44,814 nt of DNA from Candidatus Poseidoniales archaeon (GCA_003602575.1 QQRY01000044.1:27166-71979), one strand, 5' to 3'; counted from the stretch's first letter, positions 1 through 9,170 are shown. The notes: a model not told the origin generated them from the letters alone. Program-made: numbers and translations.

Positions 1-572
1 TGAGCTATTTGATTAATGCCTTTGGAAACAACCCTTAGTGCGTCGATATCTAGGCCAGAATCGGTCTCATCAAGTAAGGCTAATTGCGGCTTAAGAAGTA
101 ACATTTGAAGAGTTTCTAAACGCTTTTTTTCTCCTCCACTAAATCCATCATTTACATATCTAGACAAAAAGGATTTATCCATTTCGAGTTGTTCCATCGC
201 TCCATTGAGTTCCTTTCTGAATTCTCTAGCCTTTAATTGCTGATCTCTGACCGATGCAACTGACTTCTTCAAAAAGTTACCAACTTGAACTCCTGGTATC
301 GAGGGAGGATATTGGAATGAAAGAAACATTCCAGCACGTGCTCTTTGATGAACTTCATAATCTTCGAGAGGCTTACCTAGGAAAGATACCTCTCCGGAAG
401 TAATTTCATATGCGGGGTGGCCCATGACAACATTAGCTAAAGTTGACTTTCCTGCTCCGTTGCGACCCATAATTGCATGAATTTCACCTTTTTTAATGGT
501 CAATGAAATTCCATTAATTATAGGAGTCCCCTCTACAGATACATGCAAGTCGGTAATTTTCAACACCTCCAT
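1..572 (-). CDS. sufC: SufC, Fe-S cluster assembly ATPase (C-terminus outside window)
   Basis: This is the ABC-type ATPase of the SUF iron-sulfur cluster assembly complex (SufBCD), a soluble cytoplasmic protein. I translated it from the minus strand; the frame is open from the ATG at 572 to the window edge, about 190 codons. Walker A (GRNGAGKST) is at residues 36-44. The ABC signature is the SufC-typical FSGGEKKR, and Walker B is followed by the SufC hallmark [11 protein letters not shown] purine-rich AGGGGGAG lies just upstream of the ATG. It is divergent from the NifU-like gene at 721, so the two Fe-S genes share a 148 bp control region. The last quarter or so of the protein is missing only because the window starts here. 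Confidence 0.95.
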   Translation of the reverse strand, partial: MEVLKITDLHVSVEGTPIINGISLTIKKGEIHAIMGRNGAGKSTLANVVMGHPAYEITSGEVSFLGKPLEDYEVHQRARAGMFLSFQYPPSIPGVQVGNFLKKSVASVRDQQLKAREFRKELNGAMEQLEMDKSFLSRYVNDGFSGGEKKRLETLQMLLLKPQLALLDETDSGLDIDALRVVSKGINQIA

Positions 573-650
573 TTTCGGCTCCCCCTGTATCTCAACGTCT
601 AATCCCTCCTTTATCAAGTGGTGTAAAGAAATGTCTCGCAGTATTGCGAT

Positions 651-666
651 TTTAGGTTGACCTAAA
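651..666. promoter_or_regulatory. Perfect 7+2+7 palindrome in the suf divergent promoter (candidate operator)
   Basis: TTTAGGTTGACCTAAA is an inverted repeat with 7 bp arms and a 2 bp centre. It lies in the 573-720 intergenic region between divergent sufC and the NifU-like gene. The TTAGGT half-site resembles sites recognised by iron-dependent repressors of the DtxR/IdeR type. Given two Fe-S assembly genes, a metal- or Fe-S-responsive operator is a reasonable inference. I found no second full copy in the window. Confidence 0.5.
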
Positions 667-720
667 CTGTAATAATGTGGCAATAAAAGAGTTCAAATTG
701 ATTGGACGAGAGCAGGAGTC

Positions 721-1182
721 ATGTCGGATGATGATTTGGTGTCCAAATATGCGGCTGAAGCATTGGCATCAATGAAACTAGAGGCAAAGAAACGAATCGA
801 AGATTCTACTGATAAAGAAGAAGAAGATAGACTTAGAAAATTATCTCTGGTAGAAATAATCGATTCAAAAGAAATCATTCCTGCCTTATTATCTAGATTG
901 AACGAAGTTAGAGCAGCACTTGATGGTCATGGGGGTGGCATAGAATTGACATCTTACGAAATATTAGATTCTGATTCTAAGTGTCTGAATATTGTTTTAG
1001 ATTTGACTGGAGCATGTCTTTCTTGCGGTGCTGCACCAGGTACTTTAGAAGGTGTAAAGTCGGACTTGGAATCGGATGATGAAATATCTTCGGTGAAATT
1101 TTCCAGCGCTTTATTGGACTCATTTGATGAACTGGGTAGAGAATTCATATTGGCACACGGTAAAGTAGAGTTTGTAGATTAA
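721..1182 (+). CDS. NifU-like (Nfu) Fe-S scaffold/carrier protein
   Basis: A 153-residue soluble protein. Its C-terminal two thirds match the NifU C-terminal domain, which carries a nascent Fe-S cluster for transfer to target proteins. The cluster motif is visible as GACLSC (Cys99 and Cys102), followed by TLEGVKSDL, equivalent to the family's TLxxGIE helix. A GHGGG turn near residues 69-73 matches the usual D-x-GG start of the domain. The N-terminal 50 residues are charged, helical and not recognised. The family usually has CxxC followed by S-x-x-TL; here Ala-Ala-Pro-Gly stands between CxxC and TL. It is divergent from sufC, consistent with a shared Fe-S assembly role. Confidence 0.85.
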   Translation: MSDDDLVSKYAAEALASMKLEAKKRIEDSTDKEEEDRLRKLSLVEIIDSKEIIPALLSRLNEVRAALDGHGGGIELTSYEILDSDSKCLNIVLDLTGACLSCGAAPGTLEGVKSDLESDDEISSVKFSSALLDSFDELGREFILAHGKVEFVD

Positions 1183-1203
1183 TGCTAATTTTACTCGCTT
1201 TTG

Positions 1204-3501
1204 ATGGATGGTTTGAAGGAGGTCGTGCACCGGCCAGTAACTATGGCAGCATGGCGTGAAGGGACCCGAGATGATCCCGAGCCATGCAGAGAGCAAGATA
1301 AAGGTAAATTTGAGGTCGTTGTCAGAGATGGACGTGCTCGAATTGGACGGTTACATACAGAACACGGAATCCTTGAAACACCTGCTCTCTTGCCAGTAAT
1401 TAACCCCAATATACGAACAATTGAGCCTAGAGAGATGTGGGACAGGTATGGTATAGGGGCTTTGATTACTAATTCATATATTATCTGGAAACATGATGAA
1501 TTAAAGACCAAAGCTCAAAATGATGGTGTTCACGAATTGATAGATTATCCCGGAATAATAATGACTGATTCAGGAACATTCCAATCTTATGTTTACGGTG
1601 ATGTCGAGGTAGGTGTCGAAGAAATAGTCGAATTTCAGCGCTCCATAGGCGTTGATATAGCGACTATGCTTGATGTATTCTCTCGTCCAGATATGGTTGA
1701 ATCGGAAGTAGCAAATTGTGTTGATGAAACTTTGGCTAGGGCTCAGAAAAGTATTGATGCAGCCCAAAAAACAATGTTGAATGGCCCAATTCAGGGTGGT
1801 CTTTTCAGAGAGTTGAGAGAAAAGTCAGCATCAGAAATGGGCAAATTTGACTTTTCTGTTCACCCAATCGGTGGAATTGTTCCTGTAATGGAGCAACACA
1901 GATACAAAGAATATGCAAAAATTATGTTATCGAGTTTGCCTAAATTGCCTTCAAATCGCCCAGTGCATATGTTTGGTTGTGGCCACCCAATGCTATTTCC
2001 GATGTCAATAGCACTTGGGGCTGATTTATTTGATTCTGCAGCATACGCACTCTTTGCTAGAGATGGTCGTCTTTTGACTCCTTGGGGTACAGAGAAAATT
2101 GCAAATTTGGTCGACTGGCCAGTTACCACTCCAAGTATTGCCTCTCTTACTCCTGAAGAAGTACGACAGATGGATGGTAAAGAGCGAACTAAAATCCTTT
2201 CGAAGTACAATCTTGAGGTCACTCTAGCGGAATTAGCAAGATGTAAGCAAGCAGTTCGTGATGGTACTATCTGGCGTATGGCTGAACGACGAAGTCATCA
2301 GCATCCTGCACTACGTGAAGCCTTTTTGTGGTTAATAACAAATCCCTCGCTCGGGCAAATATCGAATTTTTCCAAGGATGAAATGATTTTAGATGAGAAA
2401 TTAGCATCCCAAGAAACAGGTTCTGAAAAAGGAGCGTGGGAGACTAGTTGGGATTGGATTGTGAAGTCTCAAACAACTCCTCGCAAGGGTGGGGAATCAT
2501 GGGGTGGTAAGGATACTTTAGCAAGACCTCATATTATCGCAGCAAGACACATGATGTTCACTAGGTGGCATTCTCAGAATCCTTTAGGCGTAGGCTCAAC
2601 AGATGTATTGATTCTACATGGTCGCTCAGGGCCTTGGAGGGAACGATGTGATAATCTTGTGACTAGGCTAATTCATCATGCTCCAGGTCTTGAAGTGATG
2701 ATACTAACTCCAATTGGATTAATGCCTTATTCATTAGAAGATGTAAATCCATTTACTCACATCGTGGGTCCTGATTGGATTTGGAGAAGCCGTCCAGACC
2801 TTTCGCTAATCAGAAATGAATTGGACAAATTCTCCATGAGTGATAGAAGAATAATTACACTTGACCTCAATGGAGATAATTTAGTTGAGAGGGCATTATC
2901 GAAATTGGTTGAGCTGGAAATTTTAGATGAATCAATCAAGAGCAAGTCGATCGAGGCAAGCGATTTCGAAGCCTCACAATTACAGTTGCGTAGAAGGAAA
3001 GCAGCGGATAAATTTGCATTATTCTTCAATGTTCAAAGTGAACTTTCACATGAACTCACTAGTAAGTCAAACTTTGTAATAAATCGCCAAGGTAGAATAA
3101 AGAATGTACTTAGTTCATCAAATAAACACTTGGCTAGTTTTAGGCTTGGGGATGGTGGATTGTCTCTCAATAACGATGGTGCAATTGAATTGTATAGTCA
3201 TCGTAGAAGACAGTTGCCTACGGCTTTTTCTGACCCTGAAATATTTGGCTACAGTGGAGAGGGGTTAGCAATAGTTGTGGTAGATGATGATGCAGAACCG
3301 TTCATAAGACAAGGAAGAAATGTATTCCATGGTTTTGTAATCGCTTGTGATCCTTGGATTAGGCCTAATGAAGCATGCTTGATTGTTAACCAAAGAGGAG
3401 AATTACTTGGCCATGGTACTTCCCAGTGTACCTCCAGTGAACTTGCATCATTCAAGAAAGGAATTGCGATAAAGACTCGTGATGGTATTAAAAATGAATA
3501 A
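1204..3501 (+). CDS. tRNA-guanine transglycosylase/ArcS-like protein of archaeosine synthesis
   Basis: Archaeal TGT inserts preQ0 at G15 of tRNA; its paralogue ArcS adds lysine on the way to archaeosine. The N-terminal 375 residues are a TGT barrel with TDSGTFQ (about residue 122-128) and ADLFDSAAYALFARD (about 273-288), so both Asp regions of the active site are present. The zinc site is gone: the usual CxCxxC is replaced by VTTPSI before LTPEE, and the His of the HNL motif is Tyr (KYNL). Residues about 450-560 resemble the ArcS core (DUF5591) but lack its PCxxxKPYxxSxxH motif. A PUA-like domain ends the protein. At 765 residues it is longer than P. horikoshii ArcTGT (582). The start is uncertain: ATG 1204, GTG 1225 or ATG 1243 are in frame, and an AAGGAGG lies at 1216-1222. 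Confidence 0.8.
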   Translation: MDGLKEVVHRPVTMAAWREGTRDDPEPCREQDKGKFEVVVRDGRARIGRLHTEHGILETPALLPVINPNIRTIEPREMWDRYGIGALITNSYIIWKHDELKTKAQNDGVHELIDYPGIIMTDSGTFQSYVYGDVEVGVEEIVEFQRSIGVDIATMLDVFSRPDMVESEVANCVDETLARAQKSIDAAQKTMLNGPIQGGLFRELREKSASEMGKFDFSVHPIGGIVPVMEQHRYKEYAKIMLSSLPKLPSNRPVHMFGCGHPMLFPMSIALGADLFDSAAYALFARDGRLLTPWGTEKIANLVDWPVTTPSIASLTPEEVRQMDGKERTKILSKYNLEVTLAELARCKQAVRDGTIWRMAERRSHQHPALREAFLWLITNPSLGQISNFSKDEMILDEKLASQETGSEKGAWETSWDWIVKSQTTPRKGGESWGGKDTLARPHIIAARHMMFTRWHSQNPLGVGSTDVLILHGRSGPWRERCDNLVTRLIHHAPGLEVMILTPIGLMPYSLEDVNPFTHIVGPDWIWRSRPDLSLIRNELDKFSMSDRRIITLDLNGDNLVERALSKLVELEILDESIKSKSIEASDFEASQLQLRRRKAADKFALFFNVQSELSHELTSKSNFVINRQGRIKNVLSSSNKHLASFRLGDGGLSLNNDGAIELYSHRRRQLPTAFSDPEIFGYSGEGLAIVVVDDDAEPFIRQGRNVFHGFVIACDPWIRPNEACLIVNQRGELLGHGTSQCTSSELASFKKGIAIKTRDGIKNE

Positions 3502-3570
3502 TTCCATAACTCATGTAGTGGTATACTTGAAGAGGCGTCTTCAATCTCATAGAGATAAGGGAGTGGCAAC

Positions 3571-4578
3571 ATGGTTGATGATTATATCATAAACACGACC
3601 AATTTATGCAAATCCTATGGCCCCCATATGGCACTAGAAGACCTAAATTTGAAGGTTGAGAAGGGCGCAACAGGGCTTCTAGGTCCTAATGGTGCAGGTA
3701 AATCTACATTTTTGAAAACTATTCTTGGCCTTATTCAAGCAACATCTGGAGAAGGGACCGTACTTGGTCACGATATTAGGACTGAAGGGGCAGCGATTCG
3801 TTCACGGATAGGATATATGCCAGAATATGAAGCATTGAATCCGGATATGGATGCAATCTATCAGGTTAGGTACTCAGGTGAACTATTGGGCATGAATCCT
3901 GTTGTAGCTATGTCTAGGGCTCATGAAGCCTTGCAATATGTCGGCCTTGGTGAGCAAAGGTATCGTAACATTGGAAGTTTTTCTACCGGTATGAAACAGG
4001 CAACAAAACTAGCTTGTGCAATAATCCATGACCCTGAATTAATCATTGCTGATGAGCCTTCAAATGGTCTTGATGCAGTTGCTAGAGAATTTATGATTAC
4101 AACACTTCAAAATACTGTTAAAACAGGGAATAGGTCAGTCTTAATGGCATCTCACCTGATGGATGATGTTGAAAGAGTCTGTGAAAATATTGTACTTTTG
4201 CACAAGGGGAAATTAGCAGCACAAGGCCGTATTGAAGACTTGAAAGATATCGATAGAGAGATTGAGATACATGTTTGGGGTGGTGCAACTAAACTTGAAG
4301 AAGCTATGGCTAAAGTCGGTTTGACTGTCAGAAGAGAAGGCAGAATAATGAGAATCCAACATATTGGCGAAGACACAACTACGCTGATTTTGAAATGTGC
4401 AGCAGAGACGGGTGCACAAATACGTAGAATGCACGAATATGAAGCCTCTCTGGAAGATTTATTTTTGGTAATTATGGAAAACCTTGGCTATGAAGTTAAG
4501 ACCAGTGAAGATTTACTTAGAAGTCCTGTTCAAGCAAGACAAGTAGATGCTCCAAAGAGTATGGGTGGTGGCTCGTGA
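3571..4578 (+). CDS. ABC-2 type exporter ATP-binding subunit (first of two)
   Basis: A 335-residue cytoplasmic ATPase that would energise the permease encoded immediately downstream. Walker A is GPNGAGKST near residues 38-46. The signature region reads FSTGMKQ, an ABC-2/NatA-like variant of LSGGQ. Walker B with its Glu is LIIADEP, followed by the D-loop GLDA and the switch His in MASHL. The C-terminal 110 residues are the regulatory extension common in ABC-2 exporters. A GGGAG stretch precedes the ATG. Its stop overlaps the next gene in a TGATG arrangement, and it is the first of five tightly linked genes (3571-9170). The substrate cannot be read from the sequence. Confidence 0.9.
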   Translation: MVDDYIINTTNLCKSYGPHMALEDLNLKVEKGATGLLGPNGAGKSTFLKTILGLIQATSGEGTVLGHDIRTEGAAIRSRIGYMPEYEALNPDMDAIYQVRYSGELLGMNPVVAMSRAHEALQYVGLGEQRYRNIGSFSTGMKQATKLACAIIHDPELIIADEPSNGLDAVAREFMITTLQNTVKTGNRSVLMASHLMDDVERVCENIVLLHKGKLAAQGRIEDLKDIDREIEIHVWGGATKLEEAMAKVGLTVRREGRIMRIQHIGEDTTTLILKCAAETGAQIRRMHEYEASLEDLFLVIMENLGYEVKTSEDLLRSPVQARQVDAPKSMGGGS

Positions 4579-5645
4579 TGGATGGCGAAGACGAAATCCA
4601 AGCACCAGCGCCAATCCCGATTGAACTGGGAGAACAAGAAATCTCCTATGATGCTGAAGCTCCTGTCAAAGGTAAGGGTAGAATGGATGCCGCTTGGGGT
4701 TCTTCCCAAGGTGATGAAGTTAATACTGCTCAAGTTGCCCCATCCAAAGATACAACTGGATTTATTTTTGAGCAAGTGTATCAACCGTGGAATGGTACTT
4801 TGAATCCTCGATGGATGAGGAATTGGGCGATTTTAAGACATCATGTTGCGGGTATTTTTCGTAAAGGACATAGGCCTTGGAGTATCCCTACCAGACTTTT
4901 CCTAGTAGTGGTTTTTATCGCTTCTTTAGCCGATGTTGGATTAACTTTACTTTCAGCCCTAATCGGTAGCGCAGAACTACATTCTATGTGGGGTGTAAAC
5001 CGTGATAATTTATACGCCCATGTACTTGGATTCTTCCCTAGAAATGTCCTCTATTTCCCGATAGTTGCAGCACTACTTGTTGGTGGTGTGATCTCTGAAG
5101 ATAGATTACATGGTACATCTGCTCTTTATTTCTCTAGGCCGATAAATCGATTTGACTATGTCATGATGAAATATATTTCAGTTGCTTTAATTCAAGCAAT
5201 GATTGTTTTGTTAACTCTATGCTTGTACTACTTTTCAGAAATAATTAGCATGGGTCGTGGGTGGGCTTGGATTATTGACACGTTTCCATTATTTTTAGCA
5301 GCATTTGTTGGGGGTACTTTACTGATCATTACATACACAAGTATTGGCCTAGGTCTCTCCAGTGTCTCAAAAGGTAAGTTCTTCCCAGGAATTGGTTTGA
5401 TTGCAATTGTTCTTGGCAGTAAAACATTGGCGATTATAGTGTCTCAATTATTCGATCGTGAAATTCTCTATCTGCTCTCTCCATACGACTGTTTAGCCCA
5501 TGTTGGGCAGGCGATAATTGGAACTGAGCCAACTTACAATCAGTATTCTTGGACTTGGTCATTGGCTTCTTTAGTGGCGATGAATGCACTTTCACTCTAT
5601 GTTCTAAGTTCTAGAGTCTCTTCTATGGAGGTGACACGAGAATGA
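4578..5645 (+). CDS. ABC-2 type permease (first of two)
   Basis: A membrane subunit of about 355 residues. The first 105 residues or so are hydrophilic and acidic, presumably cytoplasmic. About six hydrophobic segments follow, starting at TRLFLVVVFIASLADVG and ending in a C-terminal helix. The ISEDRLHGTSALYFSRPI stretch between the second and third helices is the conserved ABC-2 coupling region. The ATG at 4578 overlaps the upstream TGA as TGATG, and its own stop overlaps the next ATG, so the pair is translationally coupled. It most likely forms a heteromeric exporter with the second permease at 6634-7968. Substrate unknown. Confidence 0.85.
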   Translation: MDGEDEIQAPAPIPIELGEQEISYDAEAPVKGKGRMDAAWGSSQGDEVNTAQVAPSKDTTGFIFEQVYQPWNGTLNPRWMRNWAILRHHVAGIFRKGHRPWSIPTRLFLVVVFIASLADVGLTLLSALIGSAELHSMWGVNRDNLYAHVLGFFPRNVLYFPIVAALLVGGVISEDRLHGTSALYFSRPINRFDYVMMKYISVALIQAMIVLLTLCLYYFSEIISMGRGWAWIIDTFPLFLAAFVGGTLLIITYTSIGLGLSSVSKGKFFPGIGLIAIVLGSKTLAIIVSQLFDREILYLLSPYDCLAHVGQAIIGTEPTYNQYSWTWSLASLVAMNALSLYVLSSRVSSMEVTRE

Positions 5646-6634
5646 TGCCAGATTTTGACCAAAGCGGGCTACCTGAAACCAAAGAGTGGGTGCCAGAGCA
5701 AGCAGCACCGGTAATTCTTCTAGAAAATGTCTCAAAAACTTATGGCAGAATTCACGCACTAACTGGAATAACTCTCTCATTAAGTGGAGGGGTGACTGGA
5801 ATTCTTGGAATGAATGGCGCAGGAAAGTCTACATTATTCAAGATCCTAATGGGTAAAATAAAACCTAGTTCAGGTCAAGTTAGGTTATTTGGAACAAATC
5901 CATGGAAAAACCCAGCGCCATATGCTAGAGTTGGATTTGTCCCGGAACATGAAAAGATGTATGACTGGATGACTGCGCACGATTTCATTTCAACATTCGC
6001 CAGATTGAATGGTTTGACACGTGATGAAGCTAAGATTGAGGCAGACCGTGTCTTAGATTTTGTAGGGCTTCTAGATGTCGCTCACAAACAGATTGGCCGC
6101 TTTTCCAAGGGAATGAGGCAAAGAACAAAAATTGCTCATGCTCTTGTCAATGACCCAGATCTAATTATTTTGGATGAACCTCTACAAGGCTGTGACCCTT
6201 TGGCTAGAACAACAATCATGAATGTTATTAGAGAACTTGGCCGAATGGGTCGAACAGTGATTGTAAGCAGCCATATTCTGCACGAAATCGAGAGAATAAC
6301 CGAACAAATTGTAATTTTACATTATGGCAGATTATTGGCACTTGGTAATCTACACGCAATAAGGGAAAGATTGGATAAAATACCTCATAGAATTGATATT
6401 GGAACTGAAAATCCAAAAGAATTAGCTAAGAGTATAATTGAAATTGATTCTGTTCATGGAATATTTTTCCCTCAAGGAAAAAATTTGTCTATTCAAACTC
6501 ATAATTTAGGTTCTTTCCATTCAGATTTACCAAAAGCGATTGTAAAAAGTGGTCAAAAGGTCGAATCAATAGATAATCCGGATGATGATTTGGAATCTAT
6601 TTTGGGGTATCTAACCGGTGGAGGGCGAATGTGA
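5642..6634 (+). CDS. ABC-2 type exporter ATP-binding subunit (second of two)
   Basis: A 330-residue ABC ATPase, clearly a paralogue of the one at 3571. Walker A is GMNGAGKST, the signature is FSKGMRQ, Walker B is LIILDEP followed by LQGCDPL, and the switch His is in VSSHIL. About 30 residues of charged N-terminal extension precede the domain. It starts inside the stop of the first permease (ATGATG at 5642) and ends in a TGATG overlap with the second permease. The gene order ATPase-permease-ATPase-permease suggests one complex with two different ATPases and two different membrane halves. Two separate exporters transcribed together would be the alternative. Confidence 0.9.
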   Translation: MMPDFDQSGLPETKEWVPEQAAPVILLENVSKTYGRIHALTGITLSLSGGVTGILGMNGAGKSTLFKILMGKIKPSSGQVRLFGTNPWKNPAPYARVGFVPEHEKMYDWMTAHDFISTFARLNGLTRDEAKIEADRVLDFVGLLDVAHKQIGRFSKGMRQRTKIAHALVNDPDLIILDEPLQGCDPLARTTIMNVIRELGRMGRTVIVSSHILHEIERITEQIVILHYGRLLALGNLHAIRERLDKIPHRIDIGTENPKELAKSIIEIDSVHGIFFPQGKNLSIQTHNLGSFHSDLPKAIVKSGQKVESIDNPDDDLESILGYLTGGGRM

Positions 6635-7968
6635 TGGCGACTAAACCTGATACAATTTTCCGAGCACTTGACCGTAAGGCTGCTGCAGTGACAGAGTTTA
6701 CCATGCGTCAGTACAGAACAAAAATATCGACTTGGGTTGTTTTGATTGTTGGATTTATGGTAATCAGTCTTCTGCTTCTATTCTATGTAGATGGTATGCA
6801 AAAGGATTACGAGTCAATCGATAATGATGGGGACTCAGAAGATTGGGATGGAGATGGTTACCCTACAGGGCAAGAGAGATTGTACGGTACAGATCCAAGT
6901 TCATCCGATTCCCACCCTGGGCTCTTAGTTCCGCCAGTGGAGCCTGACCCGCCAGAAAAATGGATAGATGAAGATGATTTCGATTGGGATTCAACACCAG
7001 GATCAGGACAAACTATCTCAGTCGGTTATGATGATGACGGAGATTGTGACCGAGATGATAGGACCGATTCGCAGAAAGATTCCAATGATAATAACGTCCC
7101 TTGCGACATCATTCTTGAAGGTCCTCAAGAGGGATTAAACGATGATTTTACAGTTGAAGCAGATAATTTTGTTGATGAAGACCCAGATGATGCTGCTTAT
7201 GCAAAAGAAGCAATTCACAGAGCCTCCGTACTAGCTATCGGTAAACTTGGTTTTGTATTCATCATCGGAATTTTTGTTCCATTGTTCTTGGCAACTGGTC
7301 TAATCAGAGATGAAATGTCTTCAGGAACTATGCATTACATGTTATCCAAGCCGATAGCTAGAACCGAAGTATTCCTTTACCGGATATTAGGCTATTTAGG
7401 AATAGTATGGCCATACTTGGCAATTCTTGTATTTATTTCTGCAATGGTAACAGGATTAGCAGGGCCTAGTGATTCCTTTTTTAGATTCTCAGAATTTGGA
7501 ATTTGGTTATCGGTATTATTTGCTGCAATGTTAGCGACATTGGTTTATGGAATGTTATTCTGTTTCTTTGGCGTTTTATGGCGCTATGGGATTATTCTCG
7601 CTATTCCTTTTGCTGCTTGGGAACTTGGCATGGCTCTCCTCTCAATGGGGGTGCCTGAAGCATCGATTCTTAAATTCTCAGTAATTGGTTGGGCTTTGAC
7701 TATTGTCGATTCAGCGGCGATGCTTGTTTGGCCTGACTTAGATTTGTTCATCCAAATGGGATGGTGGGGTGGTGGAGGTGACGGTACTGGATTATTTGGT
7801 AGTTCAATCGAAGGTACAGCACCATTAACTTATTTCAGTTCAAAACCTAGTTTAGGCAGTATTGGTCCCTTTGTTTCTATGCTCATAGCTACATCTGTAC
7901 TCCTAGTTCAAGCAGCGGTTTTGTGGCTGATTGGTGGAATACTATTCAAAGGAAAGGAAATCGAATGA
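6634..7968 (+). CDS. ABC-2 type permease with large acidic extracytoplasmic loop (second of two)
   Basis: A membrane protein of about 444 residues. A first transmembrane helix lies near residues 34-53. Then comes an extracytoplasmic stretch of about 140 residues that is extremely rich in Asp. It includes DNDGDSEDWDGDGYPTG followed by GTDP, the pattern of thrombospondin type 3/EF-hand-like calcium-binding repeats. The remaining helices follow from about residue 197, with an IRDEMSSGTMHYMLSKPI coupling region like that of the first permease. Such a loop is unusual for ABC-2 permeases and may bind calcium or a surface substrate in seawater. A glycine-rich GWWGGGGDG stretch precedes the last helix. 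Coupled by overlap to both neighbours. Confidence 0.82.
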   Translation: MATKPDTIFRALDRKAAAVTEFTMRQYRTKISTWVVLIVGFMVISLLLLFYVDGMQKDYESIDNDGDSEDWDGDGYPTGQERLYGTDPSSSDSHPGLLVPPVEPDPPEKWIDEDDFDWDSTPGSGQTISVGYDDDGDCDRDDRTDSQKDSNDNNVPCDIILEGPQEGLNDDFTVEADNFVDEDPDDAAYAKEAIHRASVLAIGKLGFVFIIGIFVPLFLATGLIRDEMSSGTMHYMLSKPIARTEVFLYRILGYLGIVWPYLAILVFISAMVTGLAGPSDSFFRFSEFGIWLSVLFAAMLATLVYGMLFCFFGVLWRYGIILAIPFAAWELGMALLSMGVPEASILKFSVIGWALTIVDSAAMLVWPDLDLFIQMGWWGGGGDGTGLFGSSIEGTAPLTYFSSKPSLGSIGPFVSMLIATSVLLVQAAVLWLIGGILFKGKEIE

Positions 7969-9170
7969 ATTCAGATATGGAGTCATTTACTGGTGATCTT
8001 TCACGTATGTGGAAATTACAAGAGAGGCCACCTCTAAATCATCTAACTTGGGATTGGTGGTGGTGGCTTTTGATGCTTGATGATGAAGATGGTAATCCAA
8101 GTGGAAAACAATTGATGGTTCTATGGTCGACTAAAGACAACTCGAAAGTTATTGTTAGCGATACTGTTTGGGAGCCTAAAGGTAGACCTGGATTTGATGA
8201 TGAGAGTGGTATCGCTTTAGATGGAATGGTTTGTGCTTGGTGGTATGATGGAAAAAGAATGCATGAACCTTTAATCAAGCGTAAATGTAGGATTATTACG
8301 ATGGATGATACCCATTCAAAGTGGCCTGAAGTTTCAGAGGATTCCGGTCGTGGAGGTGGTGCTGTAGTCCCTCTTCTTGACGATGACTTGTCTATGGGTC
8401 TGAAAAGTGACCTATCCGAATTTTGGCTAAATTTGACCAGTGATAAACAACCAATTCCTGGAATGGTTCCACAATCTATGAAATTTCAGATCACGCCTTG
8501 GAATGATGCGATGTCTACTGCAAGACACGCTACGGCAACCTATGCGATGAATATGGGTTATGACATCTTAAGATTACATGGGTGCAAAGTGGAAGGTAGT
8601 TTGGATAATCAGCATGTAAAGGGTACAGCATATTTCCAAAAAGTGTGTGTTCAAGCTCCATCAGTGCCATGGTATTGGGGTGTTTTACATCTTGCCGATG
8701 GTTCATACATAGATTGGTTCTTACCACACTTAAGTTTTACAATAACAGCACGTGATAATAGGCCTTGGAAGAAGCGAGACTTGAGTCATATTAGTTTATC
8801 ACAAGGCGGACTTTTTCATGATGCTAAGAATAATCGTTCTGAAAAGTTTACCAATGTCCAAATTGAAAAAGAAATTTCTAATCGCTCGGAGGGCAAACAT
8901 GGACATCATCCAGACGCTCCTTTGCCGTGTTTCATAATCAAGATGTGGAATGAAAATACTACCATATCGATCCGTGTCGATGCTGTAGATAGAGCACATT
9001 GGACATTTGAACAACCAACAAGGGGTGGTCTAACTTCACATTTCACTTACAATGAGTACCCTCTTGAAACTAAATATTTGAAAATCGAGGATGAAACGGG
9101 AGTCAGGACTCACAAAGATTACTCATGGATTAGAGGTAATGCTGAACATTCTTGGGGCCTTCTTCATTGA
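7965..9170 (+). CDS. Putative lipocalin-like protein (AttH/CrtC-like), ABC exporter operon
   Basis: A 401-residue protein without signal peptide or membrane helix, very rich in Trp (a WDWWWWLL stretch near residue 26). The central part, with VEGSLDN, VKGTAYFQK and WYWGVLHLADGSYIDWF, resembles the two-barrel hydroxyneurosporene synthase/AttH family, where a small-molecule ligand or substrate is bound. This is pattern recognition, and I could not confirm it. The ATG at 7965 overlaps the permease stop (ATGA), so it is the last gene of the ABC operon. AttH-type proteins are also found beside ABC exporters elsewhere. It may modify or carry the exported hydrophobic compound. Confidence 0.5.
   Translation: MNSDMESFTGDLSRMWKLQERPPLNHLTWDWWWWLLMLDDEDGNPSGKQLMVLWSTKDNSKVIVSDTVWEPKGRPGFDDESGIALDGMVCAWWYDGKRMHEPLIKRKCRIITMDDTHSKWPEVSEDSGRGGGAVVPLLDDDLSMGLKSDLSEFWLNLTSDKQPIPGMVPQSMKFQITPWNDAMSTARHATATYAMNMGYDILRLHGCKVEGSLDNQHVKGTAYFQKVCVQAPSVPWYWGVLHLADGSYIDWFLPHLSFTITARDNRPWKKRDLSHISLSQGGLFHDAKNNRSEKFTNVQIEKEISNRSEGKHGHHPDAPLPCFIIKMWNENTTISIRVDAVDRAHWTFEQPTRGGLTSHFTYNEYPLETKYLKIEDETGVRTHKDYSWIRGNAEHSWGLLH

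Noticed and set aside
1191-1511. Minus-strand ORF of 106 codons at the start of the TGT gene
   Set aside because: It lies antisense to a well-supported conserved TGT domain.
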